Shown: positions 33,390 to 45,579 of the stretch, piece after piece
Layout of the letters: every line of letters begins with the position of its first letter
How positions within the stretch are numbered: the stretch's first letter is position 1
NCBI GenBank assembly: GCA_946811695.1
Contig: OX328124.1
Span: 61,812,704-61,876,703, forward strand
DNA from: Gonocerus acuteangulatus
Taxonomy: Eukaryota > Arthropoda > Insecta > Hemiptera > Coreidae
Direction: 5' to 3'
DNA length: 64,000 nucleotides
Notes under the pieces: generated by a model
The model's input: only the letters and a program-made list of their open reading frames with translations
What the model was told of the DNA's origin: nothing
Database searches by the model: none
Position numbers and translations under genes: made by a program

Positions 33390-34610
33390 GAAAAAAATTA
33401 AAACATCTATAAATATATCTAATGAAATTAACTTTGGAGCTATCTACGTATTTAATGGATGAACGAAATCCGATATCTACACCAATGAGGAAAAAGTGGA
33501 AAATGAAGTATTCTCAAGTTTCCAGTACGTTTTTAGAAAAGGTGCCAACGTTTTTAACTACCATACGTTAGATGGGTGACGACTCCTATGGATAAAGTTT
33601 TAACGGGCAAATCGAGTTTATATCTATGATTAAAAAATTTGCTACAACTTTTATCTGGAATACCTACCAAATTTAATCTTCAACCTTCCAATTAGAAATT
33701 TATTAAAATATTTATAACTTTTTTATTTTATTTTTGAAATGTGAAGAGAAATAATTACATTCTGATTACTTGATAAAGGAGTATTTTTCGACTTGAGTAT
33801 TACACTGACCTCGTTATTTCTCTACGGGGAGCAAGTCTCTAACTTTATCATTCCGAGAAGGAAGTTAAATTCCTGAACAGATTGAATACATTTACATTTA
33901 TTCATAAGTCTCCAATTACTCTATACAGAAATATATTTTTACATTTTTTGTGAAAGGTAGGAATTATTTATTATAGCTACTATAATTATTAACACTTTAG
34001 TTATTACTTTTTAGCTTTACGTGACACTCTTCAATTAGTTTTAGTTACTTTCTACAATTAAATATTCCACTAAAGTTAACATTTTCTTATGTTACAAGCA
34101 TCAGAGTACTCAGTGCAAGTGTCAGTGAAAAATATGAGGATATTGTTTTAGAAATATTTTTTTTAAATTAACTCGGACGCTGGAACACGGATTCTGCTTT
34201 TTTACGCTCGACTGCGTTGGCAATCAATCTACCTGGATTCATTTTTTTTAAGAGATGATTTTTTATTGTAGATAGGTAATTCATTAATTATAGATAAATC
34301 AATAAATCGCACAATAGCCTAATCCAAAAGGCATTCCTCTATTAAGACAACATTTTAAGTACAGACGATAACTAGATTATTCATGACATTCGTAGATTCT
34401 AATTGAACAAGACGGGCTTTAATACACAATGAAGTGAGAAAAGACTTGTCCTTCCCCGTCACGATATCTTTATTATTCTATTACAATTGACTCGGATCTA
34501 AACGCCACACAAATTGAATTATTAAAGCCTTCGAGAAATTAGGGAAGGTACTCATAAATATTGAATCTTCGGTTTACTTCTTTCTTAGATGAGAGAAGGA
34601 AAGAGATACA
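33390..34610. other. AT-rich spacer
   Basis: No gene or repeat recognised. Confidence 0.4.
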
Positions 34611-34626
34611 GGGGGGAGGAGGGAGA

Positions 34627-34638
34627 TATAGAGAGAGA

Positions 34639-34714
<76 letters not shown>

Positions 34715-34727
34715 AAGAGAGAGAGTA
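34627..34727. repeat. (GA)n microsatellite
   Basis: A GT/GA transition at 34,640-34,650 followed by (GA)n to about 34,710, with a short GAAAGAAAGA variation at the right. The serine/leucine- and arginine/glutamate-repeat reading frames here are artefacts of the repeat. Confidence 0.92.
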
Positions 34728-34860
34728 GAGTAGAATACTTCCACCTGCAGAACCATGGACTAGAGAGCCACGGGGTGCCAGAACCAGTGAAGCCACCAAC
34801 CTTGGCATAGGGCCAACTCCTCCCTCCTGTTTATTCTTCGGCCAACCAGCCAAAGCCCTA

Positions 34861-35644
34861 CCTACAATCCCTCCTCCAACATAAACATAGTCTCCTTCCA
34901 CCCTACTTTCTCATACTTTCTTTCCAGTTTTCCTCCTACAACCTCTATATCTCCAGCAAAACAAGAAAGAGGAGTTAGAATTATTCTAAGGTGCAATCAA
35001 ATTGTTATAAATGTTTTTAAAAAGTTTTTGTACAATCCTAATCACTGACTGAGTCAAAAAACAAATTTACAGTTCCCATGAAGGTTAGAAATCAAAGAAA
35101 ATTTATGATTTTGAAACACTGACCATCCTGAAAAAAAAGTGACAGCAGACTAGCACAGCCAATGCTGTGGATACCAAGATGTCAAATTTAAATCTTCGAA
35201 AATTCCGATAATATTAACATTGTTGATTACAACTTCAAATGGAGTAATGTTTTAACTTAAGTAGTAGGTACAATGGAAAAGAAATGAAAGATTAACATTG
35301 TATTATTTTCTTCCTGCGATTTCGTGATTGATTTCCACAAAGTTAAGTGGCTTGTCATTTGGACGAGCTATCTTTTTGATTTTAACCGTCATGGTTACTG
35401 TAAATTTGTTTTTTTATTTAGGTTAGTGATTAGGATTGGAAAAAATATTTTTTATTTTATTTTAAGTGCTTCATATTGTGGACGATTAGGTACACGGAGG
35501 TTAGCCTTCAAAGAATTTGATTGCATCTTAGAATAATGTTAACTCTTCTTTCTTCTTCATCTGGAGATATAGAGCTTGTAGGAAGGCTGGAAAAAAGTAG
35601 GGTAGAAAGTGACTATGTTCATGTTGGACGAAGAGTTTAGGTAC
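34861..35644. mobile_element. Long inverted-repeat (foldback) element, ~780 bp
   Basis: The left arm (34,861 to about 35,110) and right arm (about 35,370-35,644) are imperfect reverse complements over some 230-270 bases. On the right-hand strand the paired words are GACTATGTTCATGTTGGA / GACTATGTTTATGTTGGA, CTGGAGATATAGAG in both, TATTCTAAGATGCAATC / TATTCTAAGGTGCAATC, and CAATCCTAATCACT in both. The central spacer is about 260 bases. No transposase or target duplication was seen. It abuts the LINE fragment that starts about 40 bases further right. Confidence 0.82.
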
Positions 35645-35684
35645 TTAGCTTTTTATGAATTTTCAATAGTTTTAAAGATTTCAC

Positions 35685-37365
35685 AAATTTCAAACACTAG
35701 GAACGCCTCAGGGATCTTCTTCTAGCCTTTCTCCATTATTATGGAATCTACTTATGAATAATTTGTTAAAGATATAGTTACCTCAAGACACAACTATTTT
35801 AGCATATGCTGATGACATATTAGTACTAAGTAAATCTAAAATATTCGAAAAGCTGCAAGTCAATATTAACGTAATTACAAGTATTGTTGATGACTGGGCG
35901 GACCAACATAAGTTAAAATTAAATATTCAAAAGTCATCTGTCATTATATTTTAACATAAAAGAACCCACACACAAATACACGTAAAATCACAAGCACAAA
36001 ACATTAAACAGGTTGAAACATTGAAATATTTAGGAATAACATTAGACAGAAAACTGAACTGGAATGCACACATTGACATAATACAGACAAAATTATGAAA
36101 ATTAGTAAATAATCTGATAATCGCTGCAAAGAATACATGGGGACTAAACACAGAAGCATTACACATATTGTATAAAGGAGACGTACTCCCATCATTAACG
36201 TATGCTATTAATATCTGGGAATCGGGACTCGTTAAAAAACACAATTTAATAAAATTTCAACGAGTACAAAGATTGATGGCCATTAAAATGATAAAGGGTT
36301 TTAAAACAGTGACGCATGAAGCAGCCTGCGTCCTAGCGAAAATAGTACCCATAGAATTAATTGCAAAACAATATACAGCACAATTTAAACTTCTTAAAAC
36401 CTCAGAAAACATAGACGATTTCAAAAATAGTTAAATTGAAAAAGAATTAAAATGTGCAATGTGGCTTCACCCATCTGAGTTTCCAATCTTAAAAAATCCC
36501 AACAAAAATGACAATATTCAATTAACAATTTGTACTGATGGAAGTAAGGAAGGCGAAAACGTAGGCTGTGCTTCAGTGATATTTATTACCGACGAACCCA
36601 CGGACGTACATAACAGACTGGGACAATACTGTACAAACATACAAGCAGAACAATACGCCGTACTTGAAAGTTTGCGACTAATAAAGACTAAATACAAACA
36701 CTATAATAATGCAATTTTATACACAGACAGCAAGACGACCTTACAAAAACTGATTAATCGTTCGATACATGACTCCCTAACAGAAGAAATAAGAAAAAAA
36801 ATTGACAGAAATATAAAACATATATTTTAAGTGGATAAGAGGACACTCTGGAAATAAGGGGAAGGAATTAGCTGATAATGCGGCTAAAGCTGCCGCAAAA
36901 AGTTCCCAGTTACCAGTTTGTTACGAAAAGATATCGAAAAAACACTTAAAATATATGCTACAAACTAAGACTATACAAACTTGGGAAAACCGCTGGACAA
37001 ATACTAACAAAGGGACACACTTAAAGGTATTCATACCGCAAATTGAAACATATTTAACAAAAAAACAAACTATGCCAGATTTTTACACGACACAACTTGT
37101 CACAGGACGTGGATCAATAAACTCATACTTACACCGTTTCAAAATCACAAACAGAAACACTTGCCCATGTGATTTTCTTACGGTACAAACTAACCAACAC
37201 TTAGTATACGACTGCCGACTACTAATACAGGAACGGACAAAATTGCAAACGACAATTATGAAACAAAACGGAGTCTGGCCATCACCAGAACAAACTCTGT
37301 TTATGTGCCATAATAAGACATTGAGAGAATTGCTGAGCAGCTTCACATGGCAATGGGAAGATTGA
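35685..37365 (+). pseudogene. R1-like LINE ORF2, 5'-truncated and broken
   Basis: The copy opens inside the reverse transcriptase at LGTPQG, followed by LSPLLWNLLMN. It continues through an in-frame TAG (35,775-35,777) to LAYADDILVLSK (YADD at 35,805-35,816). Then come VETLKYLGITLDRKLNWNAH, a thumb region, RNase H (CTDGSKEG, AEQYAVLESL, YTDSKT, then in another frame WIRGHSGNKGNELAD) and a C-terminal LHRFKI...CPC...NQHLVYDC zinc-type motif. The LHRF/CxC...H..C ending and RNase H suggest the R1 group more than I, but this is by eye. Breaks include stops near 36,098 and 36,434 and a frameshift near 36,830. The last frame stops at 37,365. Confidence 0.82.
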
Positions 37366-37705
37366 ATGCCTATTACAAATAAACTGTGGTATTATGCATT
37401 TTATGTGGTAGTACTAAAATTTAATTTTTTCTATTTTAAAATCCTGTTGATTACTCATTTATTCTTGACTATTCATGTTTTTGTTTTACTTCATTTTTAT
37501 ATTCTGTTCTTTTGTTAATTTTTCTCCATCTTGTATTTTGTAAACTTTTAATTTGTAAACTTTTAAATTTTAACTAAAACTAACAATATGTTTTAAAAAA
37601 ACAAAATATGTTAACATACAAATGCAAGTGATATCCTGTTTATTGCATGAGACTTGCAGACAAAAATAAACTCCCTTCTTGCAGGGTTACTGTAAGGAGG
37701 AAACA

Positions 37706-37765
<60 letters not shown>

Positions 37766-38454
37766 TTGTAGATGACCCAAAATATTTCTTAATACGCTTT
37801 TGTTCTTTGGGGCTTAGGGTCGGAAAAAGTAGCAATTCCTTGTATGGACTTTAGTTGTGTGAAAAAGAGAAATCTTTATATTATGAAAACACATCGGAAT
37901 TTTAATATCGCTTTAAATTATTCCCCATTGAAAATTCTATTGACTAAGATTATTACATTTCTTAAGAAAAACTCTACTCTATTTATAATAACTGACTAAA
38001 TAATGCTGTATAGGACCGGTTTCTAAAAAGGAAATGAAAATTCCATTTAGGTAATGCAGATACGTTGGAATCATTATTATTTTATTACTAGAATTTAAAT
38101 CATTCCGATCAATGTGAATTTGTTAGCACATAAATTGAATTTCACGATCCCTTTAGTATAAATTATCATAAATTAATTATTCAATCTTCTATCTGACTGG
38201 TTGCGTTTCCAATGTTCGGTATTAATGTAACCTTAATTCAAGAACCGAAGGGTTGAGAATATAAGTGGTACAAGTCAAATTTTGTTAATTAGTAATTTTT
38301 CTCATAGATAATATAGAATTATTGCCATGCCTAGTGAATAATGAACCGGTATAATATGAAGGCCTAATTCCTAAATACAGGTCGGCAGATAGCAGCATTA
38401 ACGTTTGGTTTAGTAAAACAGAAAACAAAAAAAAAAAAAGAAAAAAAAAAGAGC
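37366..38454. other. Spacer with (TA)n at 37,714-37,763
   Basis: Directly after the LINE fragment come about 240 AT-rich bases (possible 3' UTR). Then there is a (TA)n microsatellite and unassigned AT-rich DNA. An A-rich run lies at 38,427-38,450. Confidence 0.5.
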
Positions 38455-38650
38455 TATGTAATAGGCCACAAGGGCCCAGAGGGGCAGATATCGTAGAGGT
38501 ATCTGAGTTTTGAGCATACGTTACATTTGGGAGATAGTGTGGCCAGTACTATGATCCAGCCGCCTGATCGTCCCCTTTCCAGGTTATCATTATTAAATTA
38601 TTTAATGTTGGGTCGGCCTTAAAACGGTCTGGTTCCACTAATCTGATCAA
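38455..38650 (-). repeat. SINE family S1 relative, body only
   Basis: On the plus strand GGCCACAAGGGCCCAGAGGG, GCAGATATCGTAGAGGTA and CATTATTAAATTATTTAATG match the reverse complement of the S1 body at 17,800-17,930 (GGCCACGAAGGCCCTGAGGG, GCAGATACTATAGAGGTA, CATTATTAAATTAATTAAAG). The tRNA head is not recognised beyond about 38,650, so it is a diverged or head-truncated copy. An A-rich run directly to its left (38,427-38,450) is T-rich on the SINE strand. Confidence 0.75.
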
Positions 38651-39202
38651 AATGTCCAAACGGAGCTTTCCAATACCTGGACAACCGCATCGCTTGACAG
38701 GTTTTTAAATGTCAACCATAATTTTAATACAAACAAAAAGTTCACCGCATTTAAATATTTCTCCTGATCAGTTACGCGCATTTAAGCATCTCATTTTTTT
38801 CTGGAAACCTAGAAAACGACTTTTTAAACCACTTTTTTAGAAAGAAAACCGGCATTTAATCAATATTTAAATAAGAAATACGTCGGGTAGATAATTTAGA
38901 TCATTTAAAATAGTAAAAGATGTTATTTATCTTGCGTAGAGTCCGACATAATCGTTAAAGAATACCTGTAAAGAAAAGCTTAGTCACCAGGTCAAAATAT
39001 TGCAGACTAGTGTAGAGTCTGATTTTAACATTCTGGAGCATTCTAATATTGTTAGCTAACTTTAACGTAAATATTCAAGTCCCCACTTTTGAGAACATAA
39101 TTCAGAAAGACTTCTTACAACTTTTTTCTGGCGGTAAAAGTTGGGCACTGAAGTTCATTGAGAAGTGAATTGATGACTCAGAAATTTATTTTTGTGATAC
39201 TC
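38651..39202. other. AT-rich spacer
   Basis: Nothing recognised. Confidence 0.4.
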
Positions 39203-39623
39203 TTAGGGTGGGTTTACACTTGCTAGTTATTGCTGGAAATTTATATCAGACAGAAATTGCGACTAGTGTAAACCATGAGCAATTTATGTCTGAGATATAT
39301 ATTTCTATCACGAACTATAAGTGTCGACACTTCTATACCACCAGGTGTAAACACAGATTTTTACGAGAAGAATTTAATTTCAGAGATAAATATCTTGGTT
39401 ACTAGCTGTATTGTCGACACTTCTATACCAACAGATGTAAACACTGATTATTTGTGCTTTTGGTGAATTTATCGCAAATTAGAACAAATCCAGAACTGTC
39501 CTATGCATATCCATGACATAAATGTCTAGCTATTTCTGTCAGTATGCAAACCTTCAAGAGAATATCTATCCGACACCTGACATATATTTCCTGCGAGAAG
39601 TGTCAGATGTAAACGCACCCTTA
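39203..39623. mobile_element. Harbinger-like MITE with TTA target duplication
   Basis: GGGTGGGTTTACACTTG begins at 39,206. Its imperfect inverse, reading GGGTGCGTTTACATCTG on the minus strand, ends at 39,620. TTA lies on each side (39,203-39,205 and 39,621-39,623). Three-base TTA-type duplications and a GGG-starting TIR fit the PIF/Harbinger superfamily. No transposase is present, so it depends on an autonomous relative. Confidence 0.75.
39321..39447 (+). repeat. Internal direct repeat of the Harbinger-like MITE
   Basis: TGTCGACACTTCTATACCA then a CAG(G/A)TGTAAACAC(A/T)GAT segment occurs at 39,322-39,357 and 39,412-39,447, 90 bases apart. The TGTAAACAC inside resembles the TIR core, as in subterminal transposase-binding repeats. 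Confidence 0.85.
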
Positions 39624-40160
39624 GAACATGAAAGATGAAGATTCAAAAAACGACCTAAAAAAATCGAAACTGACGACATAGGTCCAAGCCGTTTTAGCAT
39701 TATTTAAGCATGCAATATTTTGATCACGTTTTTATATGTGTATTCTTAAAGAAAGAAGAAGAAAGTACTAATCCAGCCAACTTGCCATAAAATGGGGAGC
39801 AAGCGCGAGAACGTTTTCATAACGAGTACATGCCGAAAAGTGGGGCAGAGGAAGAATAGTGACTTGATTCCCTGGAAGCCCACAAGAACAACCTGCTGGA
39901 ATTCAAATTTCAGATTCATGCAAATGTCTAGAGCTTGGGTTGAGAGTCTGTTCTAGAGAGGCGAGAGTTGGTGAGAGTCCTCTAGACTTGGTAAGGGCAG
40001 TAGTTCGTATTCAAGCAAGGGCTGTCCTCCACATAATACTAATTAGACACACCGACCTGCAACAAACTGACTTACGCAGAACCATATAGACTTTGCCTGT
40101 ATAATGTACCTACATTAAATTAAAGATTGGTTGAATTTTGATTCTATGGCCTATGATACA

Positions 40161-40228
<68 letters not shown>

Positions 40229-40260
40229 GATATCCGTTCTACGTAACAATATAATTTCCC

Positions 40261-40321
<61 letters not shown>

Positions 40322-41769
40322 CGACTTTAAAGAACATATTAGCGCGTTTTCTTTTATAAGATGATCTTAACTGAACTATTTAAGACAAACTCCCCCTTGT
40401 AATGGTCTTACTCTTCGCCGTTGGTTGTGGGAATGTTGTCAGCCATGTTTCCGTGTTTCGATATAGTATTATCAAACACACATTAATAAAGATTTTTTCA
40501 TGAGTGAAATTTCAAAGTTGTCTCCTCTTTCCTCTTGTCCCGACCCCGAAACTAAAGAATGAAATGAATATCTCGTACCCCGTAAGCATCAGAGTCCAGT
40601 AACCGGTGTATTGTAATTTCACGAGTAAGGTGTAAGGGAAAAAAAAAAAAAAAAAATCCTTGTAACTGATGAGATAAATACTTTCTTAAAATATTTAATT
40701 ACTTTGTCTTAATTAGATAATGAACGTTATTCTCGTTTTCGAGGTTTCAATTTCTGGTCCCCTGCGTTGGCAAAAGTCTGTCCAAAGAAAATATAGGGTT
40801 AATATTAATTTATTTCTGTTTTGTATTTACGAAAGTTTCGAGTTCTATTAAGCCAATTCAATAAGAGTATGCGCCATTGAAAGAAGCATTTATATTAACA
40901 GGTTTACTTCGACGTTCGATACTGATTTGATGTTTTTTTAAACTACAGAAAAAAAAGAGTACAGTTGGAGTCGGAGAATCGGTACATAGAGAGGTTTAAT
41001 ACAGTATTTATTTAATTTATTATTTTTCACGGCCCATCTAAAACATATGTTGATGGCGGTACTGTTACTATGTAATATCTTAGGATTGATTCGCATTAGA
41101 CTCAAGCCAACAATCTTGTAATAGATAAATACATTATTTGTACTACCTAAATAAAATTCTATCTTATTCTATTTTCTTTACCATTTTATATCTAGTTTTA
41201 TATTTGTATTGTTTTGTTACATTCGTTTTCAATTTTTATGTTACCGGGTATCAGACACCGGGCCATTACATGTTAGCACTCAGTTATAATGCCTATGTGC
41301 ATAGTGAACCATTCAGTTACTGACCACGCCCGACGTTGCTCATCTTCTGTGATCTACGGGAACTGGTGGGTTTAACGTGACTATAGCCGTTGGCTTTTTC
41401 ATACTTTTTTGCCTAAAACATTTTCATGTAATAATAAGTATATACATTCAAATAGAAACTTATCCTTGCATAAGAGGCGAAGATTTATACTTATGGCAAA
41501 AGCTACTTCAGAAACATATTGCAATTAGCCGTAGGGAAAGGAGCTCAATTTTCCATGCTGCTAACGATGTCTCAAGTTTAGCACATAGTTCAAACATAAG
41601 TGAAAATTAGAATGTGCACAGATCGGAATTTTCATGAGACTTATTAACTTTGATCAGGTATTTTTTACAAACCATTCTTTACGCCAAATAGCTGTAAAGA
41701 TCTGATATTTTTGAGGTTTATAAGTTGCAGTCTCTCTTGATTTTTAGCGCCGGGTTGTTTGTAGGTTTC
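39624..41769. other. AT-rich spacer with two (TA)n microsatellites
   Basis: (TA)n at about 40,162-40,222 and 40,264-40,320 flank ~40 bases of unique sequence (AAAATGGATATCCGTTCTAC onward). A poly-A run lies at about 40,640-40,656. No gene recognised. Confidence 0.6.
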
Positions 41770-41912
41770 CACGTCCTCTAAACATCCATGGTGGAGCAGG
41801 GAATTCTTTCAACGCACCCATAGATGAAAGAATAAAACCTGCTGCAGGCGGGACTCGAACTCTCATCCCCGCAAGAGAATCCATGGCGTTGGCCACTGGA
41901 CCACGAAGAGAT
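41770..41912 (-). repeat. tRNA-derived SINE, family S3 (copy 2)
   Basis: Read on the minus strand: CTTCGTGGTCCAGTGGCC (A-box region, plus 41,891-41,908), then GAGAGTTCGAGTCCCGCC (B box, plus 41,848-41,860), then a body with CCACCATGGATGTTTAGAGG shared with the 5,060 copy. The tRNA-like head is better kept than in copy 1. Confidence 0.75.
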
Positions 41913-42656
41913 GTCATTACGAAAATAACTTTTTGGGGGACTTATTATCTCCCAACCATTTATTTATCATTGTGGTGAAATGTCTAGCCTCGAAATTGAG
42001 GCTCGACATAGAACAAATTATAAGAGTGGGGGGGGAGGGGGGGGAGTTTAATCGGCCGAATCAAAGCACTTAGCTTTCTCTCTTGCTCTTTCAGCATTGA
42101 GGCTGGAAACAAAGGAGATGTTATCAAACTGTGAAGGATGATTAGGGGAGTTGCAGAGAACAAAGCAGTAATGGAGGATAGGTTAAACCTTAAGGACTTT
42201 AATAAATTCTAGAGCTGGTCTGGTATAATTAGAGCAGAGTGGGGGGGGGTTAAGTCGCCACAAAGAAGTTGGTCCCCCTAATTCAAGCTCCCTTGCCGGA
42301 GATTAACTCGAGCCAACCATAATTACCACCATCAGGTCTAAACCACTGACTTATGAACACCTAGCCTCTCTCTTTCTATGCGCTCTATAGTACAAATTTA
42401 ATAGTGGAACTTTTTATTAAGTTGGAATTTTATGTTTAGGACAAAAAATCACTAAAACCTAAGTAGAGCAAAATCGGATGGTTAAGAGAATATACATGGT
42501 TCCAGACGAGAAAAGCGTATCCAACAACAACATAATATATTTATTTACTATGACCTAAGAGTGGATTTTACCGCTAACACGAACAAAAAGCAAATCGCTA
42601 AGTGCGCGAGCTCTTAAAATCAATAAATAATAATAATATAATATATTTACATATAT
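41913..42656. other. Unassigned, with G-runs
   Basis: G-rich runs at about 42,027-42,046 and 42,240-42,250; otherwise nothing recognised. Confidence 0.4.
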
Positions 42657-42882
42657 ATCGCACTAGAATTTCTAATGTGACACAACTAAAACAAAAATCA
42701 ACTGAAAATGTATCGCTCTTGCCTTTGCAGGGGAATAGCCTTAAGACAGGAAGAGTGAAACAATTTTCCGTTGGTGTACAAGCTCTGAAGCTAGGTACAA
42801 CCAGTGTTGATGATTGATAAAGAGATATTTACCAATGTCTTTCATATTAATAACTAAAAAACTTTAGAAATATTAGTGCGAT
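42657..42882 (+). mobile_element. Non-autonomous TIR element, family M1 (copy 2, compact)
   Basis: The ends ATCGCACTAGAATTTCTAA (42,657) and CTTTAGAAATATTAGTGCGAT (to 42,882) are imperfect TIRs. Internal words AATCAACTGAAAATGT, TCTTGCCTTTGCAGGG and GATAAAGAGATATTTACCA match, in opposite orientation, the 11.6-kb and 45.3-kb copies. At 226 bp it is the most compact copy, and no target duplication was resolved. Confidence 0.8.
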
Positions 42883-43881
42883 GAAACAACAAGAAACTCT
42901 TATGGCTAAAGCCCCAATTTTTATTTATTTTCTTTTTTAGTTTACACTATAGGGAATCGTTTTGTTGAATGCTGAGAACATTCTCCTAAGCTGAATTACC
43001 CCTCCCTTAACAAAAATACTACTTAAAAAATCAAAATGCCTTTTTTTTAAAAAAAAATCAGATGAGGAATACATGTAAATAAAAATGTATTTTTACAGAG
43101 AACTAGTTGGCGCATCGAAACCCCGTTTGCACATGTTCTTCCTTGTTTCTTGAGTACATTTCCAAAATATAATGCAAAATATGGATAAAGAGGTAACCCT
43201 TTCATTCAAAGGTCTATTTGAGTCCTTAGAAGGATTATTTTCGATAGAAAATTTCCATTTTATAGATCTTGACGAACACAATAACTTTGCTCCTTTGAAC
43301 AATTTTGATATCTCCAACCGTTCAGTAGTTATTTCTCTTATCTGGGCCACTCTCTCTCTCTCTCTCGATATATATAATTAATAATGAGGGTTCAATGAAG
43401 ATTTGAAGAAATGTTTTCTAAACCGTTCATTTAATTAAACCGTGCCACCTTAAAGTCACATTCAGGAAATGCTAAAAAAACATTGGAATAGTCGATTTGA
43501 AGAAAGAATGTTGTATTTTTTTTGAGTATATAGATAGAATTGTAGGTAGAAGAAGTTAGTGTAGTGTTCGATTGGTGGCAGGAGGTACCGTCCTGTCTTA
43601 ACGATCCACCTCATGCCCTCAGGTCGTTTCCCTGTTGGAGTATCTACAAATGCCGCATTACACCGGATCAATCGTTTCTAACTCTCAGTCGTCGGGCGGA
43701 GGTTTCGTTCACCTGCTGGGGGTCATAATGTAGTCATTACATTAGGTCAATATGACTAAAACGGTCGTCGCGCAGAAGCTGCGTAAATTCTATACATAAA
43801 AAAACAAATCATCTTTTATTCTTATCTCTCATAACCTGCTGATTCCATTATGCTTTGGAAGGAACTATAGTCCGGTCCACC

Positions 43882-43927
<46 letters not shown>

Positions 43928-44240
43928 CAGAAGGGACGTGGCCTGGAGAAATCGCGTACCCATTACCTAGATCTTTTCATCGCTGTACATCTATAATCAT
44001 TCTGAATATACCTTAATTGAAAACATCCAAATAATACTTCAACTAGTAAATATTAATTTTTACATTATAATACATTTACAGCATAGATCTCAATGCTCAC
44101 CTGATTAAATTTATTAGCTCTGTTAAATAATTTGATAGAATGTGTATGGTTAAATGCAGCGCAAGCAAGAACTCTTAACAGACAATTGTAATACTGTTAG
44201 CCATATATGCTGCGCTCACCAATAATTAAATCAAAACTCA
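42883..44240. other. Spacer with poly-A run 43,879-43,923
   Basis: No gene recognised. (TC)n(TA)n at about 43,352-43,377 again follows a conserved-looking tail (ATCTCCAACCGTTCAGTAG). A long homopolymer A run is present at 43,879-43,923. Confidence 0.5.
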
Positions 44241-44287
44241 AAATCAAAAATAATGTTTAAACGTTCTTCTGGTCACTCGGCTTCATT

Positions 44288-44488
44288 CTCCAGCGGTGTC
44301 GGATTCTTGGCCGTTACATATTTCACCCTCATCCCAATGGGCTTCATCAGACGTTGGTCACACTTTCTTGAGGTAGGCAGGAGCTATGTCTCATATCTCC
44401 TGCCTACCTAGCGAGTGTGACCAACGTCTGATGAAGCCCATTGGGATGTGGGTGAAATATAACTGCCAAGAATCCGACACCGCTGGAG
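44288..44488. repeat. Large imperfect palindrome (~95-bp arms)
   Basis: CTCCAGCGGTGTCGGATTCT (44,288) pairs with AGAATCCGACACCGCTGGAG (to 44,488). The pairing continues through CCCAATGGGCTTCATCAGAC / GTCTGATGAAGCCCATTGGG and the TAGGCAGGAG / CTCCTGCCTA apex with a ~15-nt loop. Weaker pairing extends outward (CGGCTTCATT at 44,278 with AATGAAGCC at 44,511) past a ~22-nt insertion on the right. It is an inverted duplication of a repeat unit. Confidence 0.92.
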
Positions 44489-45328
44489 ATACAAGACGAG
44501 GGACCATACGAATGAAGCCCCAGCGAGGAAGCCTAAAGAAGAATATGTTTAAATGTTGTGCACGATGGCTGTGAGCACTACGTTTCTAAGGTCGAGGGTT
44601 CCATTCCAACTAGAGGTGGAGGTTTATCTTTCGACAAAGGAAAGGGCATATATGCGTGGATGTATGTGGGTATATATGGGCTTGTATTTAGGTGTATACA
44701 TATATGAATGTGTTTATATATGTATGCCTGAAAGTATATATGTGGGTATATGTATGTAGATAGGTGGGTAATATGGGTATATAATAATGTAAATTATATA
44801 GGGTTATAGGGATATGTATAATAAGATATGTAGAATGGACATGAACAATTTGTAATGTATGGGATAAGAGATAGAATTTTATGATAGTGTAAATAGAAAA
44901 TGGTGGAAAGTTGTGGCCACATGGGCTGGGGCAACTCAAGTGTTTAAAAATGTAAAAAAGTTTTAGTTATAGAAGATGGACAAGCCCATAGATTTAAAGT
45001 TATAGATTTAAAGTGATGACAAGCACATGTGGAAATAGGGTGAATATATGTGGATTTATGAAAGAAGGTAAGATAAGTTAAGGAGATGTTTAAGAAATTT
45101 TCATTGTATGGATAAAGGGGGTAATTTTTAATGTAATTCAATACATGTATTTGTTTTTCTTCTAGTTTAATGAGGATGGCCCTGAGGCCGAAACGTTTAA
45201 ATGAGGAATTGTAATTAGCTCATTAATATAATTTGGCTGAGGTGAAGATCAAAAATAAAGTATATGTGGAAATTATTTTTTATGAATAAGTGAACAAAAT
45301 AAATAAACGTTGCGTCAAATGAAAACTC
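44489..45328. other. (TATG)-rich and AT-rich sequence
   Basis: Imperfect TATATGTATG-type simple sequence at 44,650-44,780 and a short tandem duplication (ATAGATTTAAAGT) at 44,990-45,016. No gene recognised. Confidence 0.5.
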
Positions 45329-45579
45329 ATCGCATTTCTGAAGTGGCACAACTAAAAAATCGGTTTTATTCACACCGTCATAGTTATGAATGTGAAAGAC
45401 ATGATAAATATATCTTTATGAACCATTAAAACTGCATATACCAAGCTTGAGAGCTTGTACACTTAGATGGCACTCGTGTCATCTTTCCTCTCAGTCCTAA
45501 GGCCCGTGCATAGGCAAGAGTGACACATTTTCAGTTGAGCTTTATTTTGATTTCTTTCACTTCAGAAATACTCGTGTCA
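45329..45579 (-). mobile_element. Non-autonomous TIR element, family M1 (copy 3)
   Basis: The ends ATCGCATTTCTGAAGTG and CACTTCAGAAATACTCGTG are inverted repeats. CATAGGCAAGAGTGACACAT, TTTTCAGTTGAGC and ATAAATATATCTTTATGAACC match the other M1 copies. Same orientation as the 11.6-kb copy. Confidence 0.78.

Noticed and set aside
34539..34901. Frames rich in serine-leucine or arginine-glutamate across the (GA)n tract
   Set aside because: These arise from the dinucleotide repeat in every frame; flanking residues match no family.
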